Assembly: GCA_014874485.1 (NCBI GenBank)
Contig: JADBJK010000025.1
Coordinates: 26,894-90,893 of the forward strand
DNA: 64,000 bases
Reading direction: 5' to 3'
From: Chloroflexota bacterium
GTDB lineage: Bacteria; Chloroflexota; Anaerolineae; DTLA01
This document shows, one piece after another, positions 41,289-50,510 of the stretch. Every line of letters starts with the position of its first letter. Position 1 is the stretch's first letter. Made by a program: the position numbers and the translations under genes. The notes under the pieces are model-generated. The model had not been told where the DNA came from. It made no database searches and saw only the letters and a program-made list of their open reading frames with translations.

Positions 41289-42302
41289 ATGGCCGACAAG
41301 GTGAAAGTGCTGAGCGTGCTGAAACTCTCGGACGAGCAACTGGAGCGGCTGCGGGCCGTCTCGCCCACCCTTGAGGTGTCGCAGATTCCCTGCAAGACGC
41401 CCGAAGACATGGTGCCGCTGCTCGGCGAGCCAGAAATCCTGTACACCTATCACGCCGACTTCCGCCCCGAACAAGCGCCGCGCCTGAAGTGGGTGCAACT
41501 GTCCAGCGCGGGGGCGGATCACCTGCTGGACAAGCCCGTCATGAAGTCGGGCATCGCCATCACCACAGCGAGCGGCATCCACGCTGTGCCCATCGCCGAG
41601 TACGTGTTCGGCTCCATGCTGGCGTTTGCCCGCAGGTTCCACGTCTATTTCTCCCTGAAGCAGAAGCACGAATGGCCCAAGGGGCGCTGGTCGGCGCTGC
41701 TGGGCGCGGAACTGCGCGGCGCGACCATCGGCATCATCGGCTACGGGAGCATCGGGCGCGAAATCGGGCGGCTGGCCAAGGCGTTCGGCATGCGGGTTCT
41801 GGCGTCCAAGCGCAACCCGAGCAAGCGCGACGACGCGGGCTATCGGATTCCAGGCGCGGGCGACGCCCAAATGCAGTATGTGGACGCCGTCTTCGGGCCC
41901 GACGAACTGGAGCAGATGGTGTCGGCCTGCGACTACGTGGTGGTGGCGCTGCCGCTGACGCCCGAGACGCGGGGCATCGTGAGCGAGTCGGTCATCCGCG
42001 CCATGAAGCCGACGGCGTACTTCGTCAACATCTCGCGGGGCGAGGTGGTGGACGAGCAGGCGCTCATCCAGGCGCTGCGAGAGGAGCGCATCGCGGGAGC
42101 GGGGCTGGATGTCTTCTGGCAGGAGCCGCTCCCGCCCGACAGCCCGCTGTACGATCTGCCGAACGTCATCCTGACGCCGCATGTGTCGGGCGCGACGGCG
42201 GCCTACAACGACCGCGCCACCGACCTGTTCGCCGAGAACCTGCGGCGCTACCTGGTCGGCGAGCCGCTGCTGAACCTGGTGGACAAGACGTTGGGGTATT
42301 AG
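41289..42302 (+). CDS. D-isomer-specific 2-hydroxyacid dehydrogenase
   Basis: 337 residues. The NAD-binding motif is GIIGYGSIGREIGRLAKAFG, followed by the catalytic Arg in NISRGEVVDEQAL, Glu in GLDVFWQEPLPP and His in LTPHVSGAT. The substrate-binding half includes LSSAGADHLLDKPVM and SGIHAVPIAEYVFG. NAD(P)-dependent oxidoreduction of a D-2-hydroxyacid is expected; the substrate is unassigned. GGAG precedes the ATG at 41289. Five same-strand genes follow with short gaps (22, 9, 2 and 19 bases), ending in dtd. Confidence 0.9.
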   Translation: MADKVKVLSVLKLSDEQLERLRAVSPTLEVSQIPCKTPEDMVPLLGEPEILYTYHADFRPEQAPRLKWVQLSSAGADHLLDKPVMKSGIAITTASGIHAVPIAEYVFGSMLAFARRFHVYFSLKQKHEWPKGRWSALLGAELRGATIGIIGYGSIGREIGRLAKAFGMRVLASKRNPSKRDDAGYRIPGAGDAQMQYVDAVFGPDELEQMVSACDYVVVALPLTPETRGIVSESVIRAMKPTAYFVNISRGEVVDEQALIQALREERIAGAGLDVFWQEPLPPDSPLYDLPNVILTPHVSGATAAYNDRATDLFAENLRRYLVGEPLLNLVDKTLGY

Positions 42303-42324
42303 GGGTGGCTACGGGGAGGACATC

Positions 42325-43413
42325 ATGACTACGAACGAACGCACCATCGCACACCTGGAGCGCCTGGTGGCCGCGCTGCCCCAGGCCGAACGCGAGCGGT
42401 TCGCCCGCATCTTCCACGTGGTAACGGACACCGCCGACGTGGTGATTCCCGCGCCCATGCAGGCCGAGGTGGAGGCGCTGTTCGGCGGCGTGGAGTCGGT
42501 GCTGCACCAGACGCTGGTGCGGGTTACCAACCTCATCACCCTGGACGGGGCGCTGTTCAACCCGCTGCGCCAGTGCCGCCCTCACGACGAGAAGCACGCG
42601 GCGTCGGTGGACATTCCCGCCGCCGGCTCCGACGACCCCTTCTGCGCGCCGCTGGAGCGCACGACCGAAAACTCGTTCGGGCGGGTTCGGGGCGCGCACT
42701 CGGTAACGGCAGCCAACCTGGTGCCCATTGAGCGGTATCATTCGGTCATCATCTTTGACGAGCACAATCCGCTGGCGTTCACCGAGGCGTCCATCGCCGA
42801 CGCGCTGGAGACGGCGCTGGCGTGGGCGCGGCTGGCCCATTCGGCGGACGCCGACGCGCGCTACTTCATGCTGTTCTGGAACTGCCTGTGGCGGGCGGCG
42901 GCTTCGCGCGTGCACGGGCACATGCAGGCGGTGCTGGGCAAGGGCATCCACTACGCGGAGGTGGAGGCGCTGCGGCGCGCGGCGTTGCTGTACCGCCTCG
43001 GCCATGGCGCGGACTACTTCGCGGACCTGTGTGCGGTGCACGAGGCGCTCGGCCTGGGCGTGGAATCGCGGGGCGTCCACGTCTTCGCATACCTTGCGCC
43101 CAAGAAGGAGAAAGAGGTCTGGGTGGTGGCCGACCGCATCGGGCCGGCGCTCGTCCACGGCATCTACGGGGCGCTTCAGGCGTATGTGCGGCATCTCGGC
43201 GTCCAGAGTTTCAACCTGGCGCTCCTGTGGCGGCCCATAGATTCCGTGCCTGAGGACTGGGCCGGCTTTCCGGTCATCGCGCGGATGGTGGATCGCGGCC
43301 CGCTGCACAGCCGAACGTCGGACGTGGGGGCGATGGAGTTCTTCGGGTCCAGCGTCGTGAGCGCCGACCCGTTCCGCGTGGCCGATGCGCTGCGCGAGGC
43401 GCTGTCGGAGTGA
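42325..43413 (+). CDS. GalT/HIT-superfamily nucleotidyltransferase-like protein
   Basis: 362 residues. NPLRQCRPHDEKH (79-91), DPFCAPLERTTENSFGRVRG, NLVPIERYHSVIIFDEHNPL and RVHGHMQAVLG (195-205) give the GalT/Apa branch pattern. The active-site triad appears as His197-Gly-His199-Met-Gln201, where GalT has HPHxQ and Ap4A phosphorylases HxHxQ. Transfer or phosphorolysis of a nucleotidyl group is plausible, but the substrate is unknown. Zinc ligands of classical GalT are not obvious. ACGGGGAGGACATC precedes the ATG. It is embedded between the dehydrogenase and PyrK-like genes. Confidence 0.7.
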   Translation: MTTNERTIAHLERLVAALPQAERERFARIFHVVTDTADVVIPAPMQAEVEALFGGVESVLHQTLVRVTNLITLDGALFNPLRQCRPHDEKHAASVDIPAAGSDDPFCAPLERTTENSFGRVRGAHSVTAANLVPIERYHSVIIFDEHNPLAFTEASIADALETALAWARLAHSADADARYFMLFWNCLWRAAASRVHGHMQAVLGKGIHYAEVEALRRAALLYRLGHGADYFADLCAVHEALGLGVESRGVHVFAYLAPKKEKEVWVVADRIGPALVHGIYGALQAYVRHLGVQSFNLALLWRPIDSVPEDWAGFPVIARMVDRGPLHSRTSDVGAMEFFGSSVVSADPFRVADALREALSE

Positions 43414-43422
43414 GGGGGACCG

Positions 43423-44178
43423 ATGCCCATTCGGGTTGCGCACGCGCAGGTGGCCGAGTGCCGGGTGCTGGAGCCGGGGTTGCTCTGGCTGCGGCTGCGC
43501 GCGCCCGACGTGGCGGCATCCCTGCGGCCGGGACAGTTCATCGCGGTCGTGGATCGGGAGCGGCTGGAGCCCTACCTGCCCACGCCGCTGTTCCCCACGC
43601 ATCTCTCGCAGGACGACATCGGCTGCCTGGTGCAGGTGGGCGAGCGCGAACGGTGGCTGACCACGCTGTCCGAGGGGCGGGCGGTGCAAATCACGGGGCC
43701 GCTGGGCAACGGGTTTGCGCTGAACGGGAAGGGCCGCAACTTGCTGGTGGTGTCCGAGGGGATGGACGGGCTGCCGTTGCTGCCGCTGGTGCAGGAGGCG
43801 GCGGGGCGGCGGCTGGAAATCTCGGCGCTGACGTGGAGCCCCTTCAGCCGCGCGGGGCTTCTGCCGCCGGGCCTGCTTCCGTCGTCGGCGGAGTACCGCT
43901 CGGCGGTGGGCACGGAGGCGCTCGCGGGGGCATTGGATGAGACGCTGCGCTGGGCCGATGCCGTGTATGCAGCAGGGTCGCCCGCGCTCTACCTGGCCCT
44001 GGCCGAAGCCATCCAGCGCGTGCGGCTGCGCTACGCGAGGGGGTTCTGCCAGGTGCTGGTGCGCCGGGCGATGGCGTGCGGGCTGGGCGTGTGCGGTCAG
44101 TGCCGCGTGCGGCTGAAGCGGGGGTCGGCCCTGGTCTGCACCGATGGCCCGGTGTTTGACCTGCGCGACGTGGTGTGA
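43423..44178 (+). CDS. PyrK-like iron-sulfur protein with lost flavin/NAD motifs
   Basis: 251 residues. The C-terminal 2Fe-2S site is intact, with Cys219, Cys224, Cys227 and Cys239 in MACGLGVCGQC...ALVCTDGPVFDL, exactly as in dihydroorotate dehydrogenase electron-transfer subunits (PyrK). ITGPLGNGFAL and PGQFIAVV are also conserved. However, the FAD-binding RPxS motif is replaced by LPTPLFPTHLS, and the GGGxGxxPL nucleotide motif by SEGMDGLPLLPL. It may keep the cluster but not normal flavin/NAD chemistry. It is directly followed by a PyrD-like gene, preserving the pyrK-pyrD order. Confidence 0.78.
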   Translation: MPIRVAHAQVAECRVLEPGLLWLRLRAPDVAASLRPGQFIAVVDRERLEPYLPTPLFPTHLSQDDIGCLVQVGERERWLTTLSEGRAVQITGPLGNGFALNGKGRNLLVVSEGMDGLPLLPLVQEAAGRRLEISALTWSPFSRAGLLPPGLLPSSAEYRSAVGTEALAGALDETLRWADAVYAAGSPALYLALAEAIQRVRLRYARGFCQVLVRRAMACGLGVCGQCRVRLKRGSALVCTDGPVFDLRDVV

Positions 44179-44180
44179 GG

Positions 44181-45059
44181 ATGCACGAAGCGGTGAAATC
44201 TCCCATCAACCTGTCGGTTGACCTGGCTCCGGGGCACAAGGTCGGGCTGCCGCTGGCCGTGCCGATTCTGCTGGGGTGCAGCGCGGCCGGCTACGGGGAC
44301 TCGCCGGATGTCGTGGACGCATCGGCGCTGGGCGCGGTGGTAACGCTGCCGCTGGCCGCGCGGGCAGGAGGCGCACCGCCGCGTTTTGCGCCTGTGCCGG
44401 GCGGCGTGGTGATGGACAGCGGATGCCCGGCGGCGGTGCGGGCTGTCCTGCGCCACCAGGCCGAACGGTGGCGGCGGGCCAATCCGCCGGTCATTGCCCA
44501 CGTGGCGGGCGATTCGCCTGCGGATTTGGCGGCCTGCGCCGAGGCGCTGGAGGAAGTGCGCGAGGTGGCCGCGCTGGAGTGGCGGGCTGATTCCCTGCCC
44601 CCAGACGAGGCCGCGAGCACCGCTGCCCGATTGCGTGCGGCCAGCGACAAGCCGCTTCTGGTGCAGGTCCCGCTTGTGGGCGCTCTGGCCTACGCCGAGG
44701 CGCTGGCGGGCGTGGCCGACGCGCTGGTGGTGGGCGCGCCCCCGCAGGGCACTGCGTGGAGCGCCGAGGAGGAGGGCTGGGTGCGCGGCGACGTGCACGG
44801 CGCAGGCGTGTTCCCGCTGGTGCTGCACGCGCTCCACGACCTGCGGGAGTTCCCGCGCCCGCTAGTGGCCTTCGGGGGGATTCAGTCGCCCGAGCAGGCG
44901 GTGCAGGCGCTGCTCGCGGGGGCCAGCGCCGTGATGCTGGACATCGCCATCTGCCGCGCCCCCGAGTTGCCGTCGGAGGCGCTGGCGGCTATCATTCGGG
45001 AGGTGGAGAACCGCGCGCTGGACGACGTGCGGCAACTGGTGGGCCGCGAGGCGCGCTGA
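44181..45059 (+). CDS. Divergent PyrD-like TIM-barrel protein
   Basis: 292 residues from the ATG at 44181; a GTG two codons earlier overlaps the PyrK-like stop. The N-terminal [19 protein letters not shown] and C-terminal [30 protein letters not shown] blocks match the dihydroorotate dehydrogenase FMN-phosphate site. The NISCPN segment with the catalytic Cys is missing: the equivalent region reads [13 protein letters not shown]. Pyrimidine-pathway activity is therefore doubtful, and a repurposed or degenerate flavoprotein is more likely. Its pairing with a PyrK-like protein that lost matching motifs supports joint divergence. Confidence 0.7.
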   Translation: MHEAVKSPINLSVDLAPGHKVGLPLAVPILLGCSAAGYGDSPDVVDASALGAVVTLPLAARAGGAPPRFAPVPGGVVMDSGCPAAVRAVLRHQAERWRRANPPVIAHVAGDSPADLAACAEALEEVREVAALEWRADSLPPDEAASTAARLRAASDKPLLVQVPLVGALAYAEALAGVADALVVGAPPQGTAWSAEEEGWVRGDVHGAGVFPLVLHALHDLREFPRPLVAFGGIQSPEQAVQALLAGASAVMLDIAICRAPELPSEALAAIIREVENRALDDVRQLVGREAR

Positions 45060-45078
45060 AGGAGATGGAGAGGGCTTC

Positions 45079-45543
45079 ATGCGAGCGGTGGTGCAGCGGG
45101 TAACGCATGGCAAGGTTACGGTGGACGGCCAGACGGTCGGCGAAATCGGCCACGGCTTGGTCGTCCTGCTGGGCGTCAAGGATGGGGACACGGCGGACGA
45201 GGCGGCGAAACTGGCCGACAAGGTGGCCAATCTCCGCATTTTCAGCGACGCCGAGGGCAAGTTCAACCTGTCGCTGCTGGACGTGGGCGGGGCGGCGCTG
45301 GTGGTCTCGCAGTTCACCCTGTACGGCGACTCGCGCAAGGGCCGCCGCCCCAGTTTCACCGACGCCGCGCCGCCCGACGTGGCGGAACCGCTGGTGGCGC
45401 GTTTCTGCGACGCGCTGCGGGCGCTGGGAGTCCACGTGGAGGAGGGCCGATTTCAGGCCCACATGCTGGTGGAAATCCACAACGACGGCCCCGTAACGCT
45501 GATTCTGGACACCGACGACCTGGCACGCCCCCGCCGCTCGTGA
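45079..45543 (+). CDS. dtd: D-aminoacyl-tRNA deacylase
   Basis: 154 residues, full length. [14 protein letters not shown] at the N-terminus, the catalytic SQFTLYGD at 77-84 and the cross-subunit Gly-cisPro motif GPVT at 137-140 ([10 protein letters not shown]) identify DTD. It removes D-amino acids and glycine from mischarged tRNA. The gene follows the PyrD-like gene by 19 bases with GGAGATGGAGAGG upstream. It is probably the last gene of that transcript. Confidence 0.96.
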   Translation: MRAVVQRVTHGKVTVDGQTVGEIGHGLVVLLGVKDGDTADEAAKLADKVANLRIFSDAEGKFNLSLLDVGGAALVVSQFTLYGDSRKGRRPSFTDAAPPDVAEPLVARFCDALRALGVHVEEGRFQAHMLVEIHNDGPVTLILDTDDLARPRRS

Positions 45544-45593
45544 GCGGCCTGTGCGCCTCTGTTCCGACAGCGCGTCATGCGGCGATGCCGTTT

Positions 45594-45621
45594 TTGACAT
45601 GGAGCGCGGGGCGCATATAAT
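45594..45621 (+). promoter_or_regulatory. Strong promoter of the MacA/MacB-type exporter operon
   Basis: -35 TTGACA at 45594-45599, 16-bp spacer, -10 TATAAT at 45616-45621; both boxes are consensus. An operator-like palindrome overlaps the start site. Confidence 0.8.
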
Positions 45622-45649
45622 TAGCGACACAAAATAATAGCGACGCTAA
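45621..45649. promoter_or_regulatory. Operator-like inverted repeat over the exporter start site
   Basis: TTAGCGAC at 45621-45628 and the palindrome TAGCG-A-CGCTA at 45638-45648 give three copies of the half-site TAGCG around +1. The first copy overlaps the last base of the -10 box. The layout fits a TetR- or MarR-type repressor; no such gene is in the window. Confidence 0.6.
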
Positions 45650-45730
45650 ACGACTGTTCGTGGGCTATTGTGCAGGTGCAGGCCCTACGGGACGGCGCGG
45701 TGCGGCGTCGCAATGGACAGGGAGTGGCAA

Positions 45731-47107
45731 ATGAAGCGCAAGACGATCCTCATCGTGGCTGTGGTGGCGCTCGTGGCTGTGGGCGCCTTTTTCCTGGTGC
45801 GCAGCATCGGCAGCGGCAGCAGCGCAGCGCAGACCGAGACGGTAACCGTAACGCGAGGGGCGCTGACGCAGGTGGTGAACGCCACAGGGAACGTGGCTCC
45901 CGCCCAGCGGTACACGCTGTCGTTTGAACTGTCGGGTCGCGTCGCGGAAGTGCTGGTGGAGGAGGGCGACACCGTCCAGAAGGGCCAGCCGCTGGTTCGC
46001 CTGGACACCGCCGACCTGGAACTGGCGCTGCAGAGCGCCGAGGCGTCGCTTCGGGCGGCCCAGGCGCGGTACGAGCAGACCAAGGCAGGCCCTAGCAAAG
46101 AGGACATCGCCGCAGCCGAGGCCAGCCTCGCCAGCGCCATCGCCTCCTACGAGAAGTTGAAGAAGGGGCCGACGGCAGACGAGGTCGCCATCGCCAAGGC
46201 CAACGTGGAGCGGGCCGAAGCCGTCCTCAAGCAGGCGCAGGCCGCCTACGACCGCATCGCGTGGCGGGGAGATGCCGCGGCCTCGCCCCAGGCGTTGCAA
46301 TTGCAGCAGGCCACGATAGACTACCAGACGGCGCTGGCGAACTACCGCCTGGCGACGGCAGGCCCCACCGAGAGCGCCCTCAAGGCCGCCGAGGCGCAGA
46401 TTGCCCAGGCGCGGGCCAACCTGGAGCGCCTGAAGCAGACCCCCACGCCCGAAGATTTGGCCATCGCCCAGTCGCAGGTGGATTCGGCGCGGGTGGCGGT
46501 GGAGCAGGCCAAGCGCAGGCTGGACGCGGCCACGTTGCGCGCGCCCTTTGACGGCATCGTAGAGAAAGTATCGGTAGAGGCGGGGCAACTTGTGGCGGCG
46601 GGAGCGCCCGCGGTGGTCATCGCCGACACATCGGCGTTTCACATCATGGTATCAGTGGACGAGATGGACGTGGCGCTGGTGCGCGAGGGGCAGGTGGCGC
46701 GCATCTCGCTGGACGCCATCCCCGACACGCCGATTCAGGGGCATGTGGAGCGCATCGGCCTGGCGGGGTCGCAGGTTACAGGCGTGGTTACCTACGACGT
46801 GCGCATCGCCGTTGACCCCACCGATGCGCCGCTGCGGACGGGCATGAGCGCCACCATAGACATCGTTGTGGCCGAGAAGTCCGACACCCTCGTGTTGCCC
46901 AACCGCGCCATCCGCACCGACGAGAAGACGGGCCAGCGGTACGTGCAGGTGCTGCGCAACGGGCAGGTGGAGCGCGTGTACATCAAGCCTGGCATCCGCG
47001 ACGAGCGCTACACTGAAATCCTAGAGGGGCCAGCCGAGGGCGAGACGGTCGTGATCACCACGGTTTCGTCGGGCGAGCAGTTGCGGAGCCTGTTCGGGCC
47101 GCAATAG
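45731..47107 (+). CDS. HlyD/MacA-like membrane-fusion protein
   Basis: 458 residues. A single N-terminal helix (about 5-25) precedes a biotinyl-lipoyl-like half (RYTLSFELSGRVAEVLVEEGDTVQKGQPLVRLD). A long coiled-coil of two related helical repeats (AGPSKEDIAAAEASLASA, KGPTADEVAIAKANVERA) follows. Then come the second lipoyl half (LRAPFDGIVEKVSVEAGQLV) and beta-barrel domains. This is the adaptor of an ABC-type exporter, encoded directly upstream of the MacB-like ATPase and permease. GGGAG at 45719-45723 favours the ATG at 45731 over one at 45713. Confidence 0.9.
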   Translation: MKRKTILIVAVVALVAVGAFFLVRSIGSGSSAAQTETVTVTRGALTQVVNATGNVAPAQRYTLSFELSGRVAEVLVEEGDTVQKGQPLVRLDTADLELALQSAEASLRAAQARYEQTKAGPSKEDIAAAEASLASAIASYEKLKKGPTADEVAIAKANVERAEAVLKQAQAAYDRIAWRGDAAASPQALQLQQATIDYQTALANYRLATAGPTESALKAAEAQIAQARANLERLKQTPTPEDLAIAQSQVDSARVAVEQAKRRLDAATLRAPFDGIVEKVSVEAGQLVAAGAPAVVIADTSAFHIMVSVDEMDVALVREGQVARISLDAIPDTPIQGHVERIGLAGSQVTGVVTYDVRIAVDPTDAPLRTGMSATIDIVVAEKSDTLVLPNRAIRTDEKTGQRYVQVLRNGQVERVYIKPGIRDERYTEILEGPAEGETVVITTVSSGEQLRSLFGPQ

Positions 47108-47287
47108 GCGGGGTTCCCCTACGTGTTGGCGTTGCGTGCACACCGCGGGGACGCCGAGGACACCGGGGTTGTTTGAAGACCGAGGGAGCAAGAGCGAGCC
47201 TTGGGAGTTCTCCGTGCCTCTGCGGTGCGGAAACGGCAAGCCGACACGGCACGGGGGGCTGTTGCAAGCATGGGCAGGAAGAAAACA

Positions 47288-48022
47288 ATGGACAATGGCG
47301 TATTGATTCAGATGACCGACATCTGCAAAGTGTATAAGATGGGCGTGGTGGAGGTCCCAGCGCTGTGTGGCGTGAGCCTGGAGATTCGCCGCGGCGAACT
47401 GATGGCCATCATGGGGCCGTCGGGTTCGGGCAAGTCCACGCTCATGAACATCATCGGCTGCCTGGACCAGCCCACCAGCGGGCAGTACGCCCTGGAGGGC
47501 GTGGACGTGTCGCGGCTCAGCGACGACCAGTTGGCGGCCATCCGCAACAAGAAGATCGGGTTCGTGTTCCAGAACTTCAACCTGCTGCGCCGCACCAGCG
47601 CCCTGCAGAACGTGGAACTGCCGCTGACCTACGCGGGCGTCTCGGGCGCGGAGCGACGCAGGCGGGCCGTGGCGGCGCTGGAGGCGGTGGGGTTGGGGCA
47701 TCGGCTGGATCATCGGCCCAGCGAACTGTCGGGCGGCGAGCAGCAGCGGGTCGCCATCGCGCGGGCGCTGGTCAACGAGCCGTCCATCATCCTGGCCGAC
47801 GAGCCGACAGGCAACCTGGACACGAAATCGGGCCGCGAAATCGTCGGCATCTTCCAGCGGCTGAACCTGGAGCGCGGCATCACCGTGGTGTTCGTAACCC
47901 ACGACCCCGAGATCGCGCGGCACACGCGGCGCATCGTCCGCCTGCTGGACGGGAAGATCGTAGGCGACGAGCCGGTCGCGGACATGCGGCTTGCCGTTGA
48001 GGCTGCGGGAGGTGCGGAATGA
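47288..48022 (+). CDS. MacB/LolD-type ABC transporter ATPase
   Basis: 244 residues. Walker [11 protein letters not shown]-loop FVFQNFNLL, signature [15 protein letters not shown], Walker [13 protein letters not shown] and the H-loop VTHDPEIA are all present. IYKMGxxEVxAL-type N-terminal sequence and the DEPTGNLD extension place it in the MacB/LolD (FtsE-like) subfamily, which powers mechanotransmission exporters. AGGAAG precedes the ATG at 47288. It overlaps the permease start by 4 bases. Confidence 0.95.
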   Translation: MDNGVLIQMTDICKVYKMGVVEVPALCGVSLEIRRGELMAIMGPSGSGKSTLMNIIGCLDQPTSGQYALEGVDVSRLSDDQLAAIRNKKIGFVFQNFNLLRRTSALQNVELPLTYAGVSGAERRRRAVAALEAVGLGHRLDHRPSELSGGEQQRVAIARALVNEPSIILADEPTGNLDTKSGREIVGIFQRLNLERGITVVFVTHDPEIARHTRRIVRLLDGKIVGDEPVADMRLAVEAAGGAE

Positions 48023-49275
48023 ACATCACGGAGAGCATCAAGATCGCCCTGAGGAGCCTCTCGGCAAACAAACTGCGCGCGGCCCTGACGATGCTCGGCA
48101 TCATCATCGGCGTGGCGGCGGTGATTACGCTCCTTTCGGTGGGCCAGGGCGTCCAGGTGATGGTGCAGGAGCAGATTCAGAGCATCGGCTCCAACCTGCT
48201 GTTCGTGGTGCCTGGGAACCTGTCGGCGCAGTCCAGCGGCAACCTGCGCAGCACCATGGCGACGAGCACGGCCAACTCGCTGACCTACGGCGACGCGAAG
48301 GCCATCGCCGACCCCGGGCGCGTGCCCGACGTGCAGGCTGTGGCTGTGGAGTCCTTCATGAACACGACCGTGGTCTACCGCGACCGCAGCATTCGCACGT
48401 CTGTGAGCGGCACGACGGTAAACTACCCCGAAGTGCGCAACCACAAGGTGGCCGAGGGGACGTTCTTCAGCGAGGAAGACTTCAACGGCGGTTCGCGGGT
48501 GGCGGTGCTGGGCAAATCGGCCGCCGACGCCCTGTTCCCCGACGGCTACGCTGTGGGTCAGACGATCAAGATCAAGGGCATCTCGTTTCGGGTCATCGGC
48601 GTCTTCGCCAGCAAGGGCGGGACGGGGTTCGGCGGGGTGGACGACTCGGTGTTCGTGCCGCTGACCACGTTCCACACCAAACTGACGCAGCGGCGCTCGG
48701 CATCGGGCGACTACGTCGTGTCGGCCGTCTACGCCCAGGCGGTGAGCGAGAGCCGCATGGAAGCGGCGATGCAGCAGATCGCGCAAGTTCTCCGCGACCG
48801 CCACAACATCGTGTACGAGAGCGACGACGACTTCACCATCATCAACCAGAAGGACATCCTGAACATCTTCGGGCAGATCACGTCCATCCTGACCATCTTC
48901 CTGGGGGCCATCGCCGCGATTTCGCTGCTGGTGGGCGGCATCGGCATCATGAACATCATGCTGGTGTCGGTAACGGAGCGGACGCGGGAAATCGGCCTGC
49001 GCAAGGCAGTTGGGGCCAGGCGGCGCGATGTCCTGTGGCAGTTCCTGATTGAGGCGATGGTGTTGAGCCTGGCAGGCGGGTTCATCGGCATCGTGCTGGG
49101 GGCCGTGGGGTCGCAGTTGGTGGGGCGGCTGTCGGGATCGCTGACGCCTGTCATCACGGCGTCCACCATCCTGCTGGCGACAGGGTTCTCGGCGGCGGTG
49201 GGGCTGTTCTTCGGCATCTACCCCGCGAGCCGCGCGGCGGCGCTGAACCCGATAGACGCGCTGCGGTACGAGTAG
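48019..49275 (+). CDS. MacB-like ABC transporter permease
   Basis: 418 residues. The topology is typical of MacB: one N-terminal membrane helix (about 20-42), a large extracytoplasmic MacB-PCD domain (about 43-285), then three helices near 290-315, 345-370 and 385-405. [48 protein letters not shown] and the terminal [18 protein letters not shown] are family signatures. With the adaptor and ATPase it forms a MacA-MacB type system exporting peptides, lipids or antibiotics. The substrate is unknown. Confidence 0.95.
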   Translation: MNITESIKIALRSLSANKLRAALTMLGIIIGVAAVITLLSVGQGVQVMVQEQIQSIGSNLLFVVPGNLSAQSSGNLRSTMATSTANSLTYGDAKAIADPGRVPDVQAVAVESFMNTTVVYRDRSIRTSVSGTTVNYPEVRNHKVAEGTFFSEEDFNGGSRVAVLGKSAADALFPDGYAVGQTIKIKGISFRVIGVFASKGGTGFGGVDDSVFVPLTTFHTKLTQRRSASGDYVVSAVYAQAVSESRMEAAMQQIAQVLRDRHNIVYESDDDFTIINQKDILNIFGQITSILTIFLGAIAAISLLVGGIGIMNIMLVSVTERTREIGLRKAVGARRRDVLWQFLIEAMVLSLAGGFIGIVLGAVGSQLVGRLSGSLTPVITASTILLATGFSAAVGLFFGIYPASRAAALNPIDALRYE

Positions 49276-49385
49276 GGGCGGATGAGGCAGGGCTGTTGGC
49301 AAATGGCCTTGAGCCTTTGGCCGATAGCCTTCAGCCAGTTAGCCTTTGGTCATCAGCCGCTGGTTGGTTTTGGCGCGCGCTGGCC
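49276..49385. repeat. Short repetitive intergenic stretch
   Basis: Contains imperfect repeats of CCTTTGGCC/GCCTTTGG and CAGCCGCTGG/CAGCGGCTGG (an inverted pair near 49358-49403) between the permease stop and the toroid gene stop. It may act as a terminator; no T-run is visible. Confidence 0.35.
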
Positions 49386-50444
49386 TCATCGCCAGCGGCT
49401 GGCAGCCAGATGGCTGGCGGACGTCTCTCTCATCGTCCAAAGCGCCATCAGGGTCAGCCACTTGCTGGGCTGGCCCTTTTTCTCCAGGTCGGCTTGCATC
49501 CGCCCCTGGGGCGCGTTCTCCAGAATCCACGCGCCGTTGGGTGTCCGCTTGCTCTGCAGGACGGCCAGTGCATCATCCATGCGCGGGTCGCGGTAGCCCA
49601 GCCGCGCCAGCACCCACAGGCCGCGCAGGATGTTGTAGCCGTAGAACCAGGGGAAGGCGAGGGTGAGCCAGTGGGGCTTGATGACCGCAAGGTCGTGGTG
49701 GTCGGCCCTGTACAGGCGGTGCATGAGGAGAAACTCCGCGCCCCGTGCGGCGGCGTTCTGCACCTCGGGGATGCGCGTCGCCTCGGGGGTCTCCACGAAC
49801 GCTTCCAGGGGGCAGATGGTGCCGTAGAAACACCCGTGGGTATCGCGGACGTGGGCTCTCCAGTATGGACACAGCCACCCGCCGTCCGCGTTCTGGACGC
49901 GCACGAGCCAGTCCACGGCGCGCGCCACGCGGGGGTCATGACCGTAGCCCAGCCGCAGCAACGCCGCGACGACGTTTCCCGTCAGGCACGAGAGCGTTCC
50001 CTGGCGGATGTTGTCCGCGATGAAGTCGGACTCGGGCAGGGGTGCCTTGCCTCGCTGGCGCGCCCGCGCTGCGACGTGGGCGTATTCGCGCCGCGCCCCT
50101 TCCTCGCCCCGCTCGCTGAAGCCGCCCTCGGCCGTCTGGAAGGTGAGGACGTGCTCGGCGGCGCGCTGGACCCGTTCGTCGTCGCGGTTCAGGCCCAGGT
50201 AACCCAGGAGCATCAGTGTCCAATAGGTGGCCTTGTACTTGGGCAGGTAGGGCGTGGCCGGGTCGCCCCAGTGGCCATCGGGGGCTTGTCTCGCGAAGAT
50301 GCGGCGGGCGATGGGGAAGCGAGGGATGGCGGCCCGCGCTTCGCGCACGTCGGCGTCATCCTCGCCGCGCCCCAGCAGGTGGCGCAGGGCAAGGTAGCGT
50401 ACCGAGGGATTGGTCGGTTCCAGCAGCCAGTCAAGAAGGGCCAT
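49386..50444 (-). CDS. Prenyltransferase/squalene-cyclase-like alpha/alpha-toroid protein
   Basis: 352 residues with repeated QxxDGxW-like motifs of alpha-alpha toroids: RQAPDGHWGDP, LTFQTAEGGFS, VRVQNADGGWLCPYW and LQSKRTPNGAWILEN. Terpene-cyclase DxDD or prenyltransferase zinc motifs were not seen, so catalysis is uncertain. Such proteins are sometimes mislabelled as nitrogenase-related. DTHGCFYGTICPLEAF is a distinctive Cys-containing stretch. It is a single gene on the minus strand, convergent with the exporter operon. Confidence 0.7.
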   Translation of the reverse strand: MALLDWLLEPTNPSVRYLALRHLLGRGEDDADVREARAAIPRFPIARRIFARQAPDGHWGDPATPYLPKYKATYWTLMLLGYLGLNRDDERVQRAAEHVLTFQTAEGGFSERGEEGARREYAHVAARARQRGKAPLPESDFIADNIRQGTLSCLTGNVVAALLRLGYGHDPRVARAVDWLVRVQNADGGWLCPYWRAHVRDTHGCFYGTICPLEAFVETPEATRIPEVQNAAARGAEFLLMHRLYRADHHDLAVIKPHWLTLAFPWFYGYNILRGLWVLARLGYRDPRMDDALAVLQSKRTPNGAWILENAPQGRMQADLEKKGQPSKWLTLMALWTMRETSASHLAASRWR

Positions 50445-50510
50445 GTCAACCTTTCGGCTGCGGCTAGAGGCGGCAGGTTGGCCTCTCTACTGCGGCCGTC
50501 CTTCTCCCGC

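Noticed and set aside
49386..50444. Calling the toroid protein a squalene cyclase or prenyltransferase.
   Set aside because: Only the structural repeats are seen. The DxDD or zinc-ligand motifs needed for those reactions were not found.
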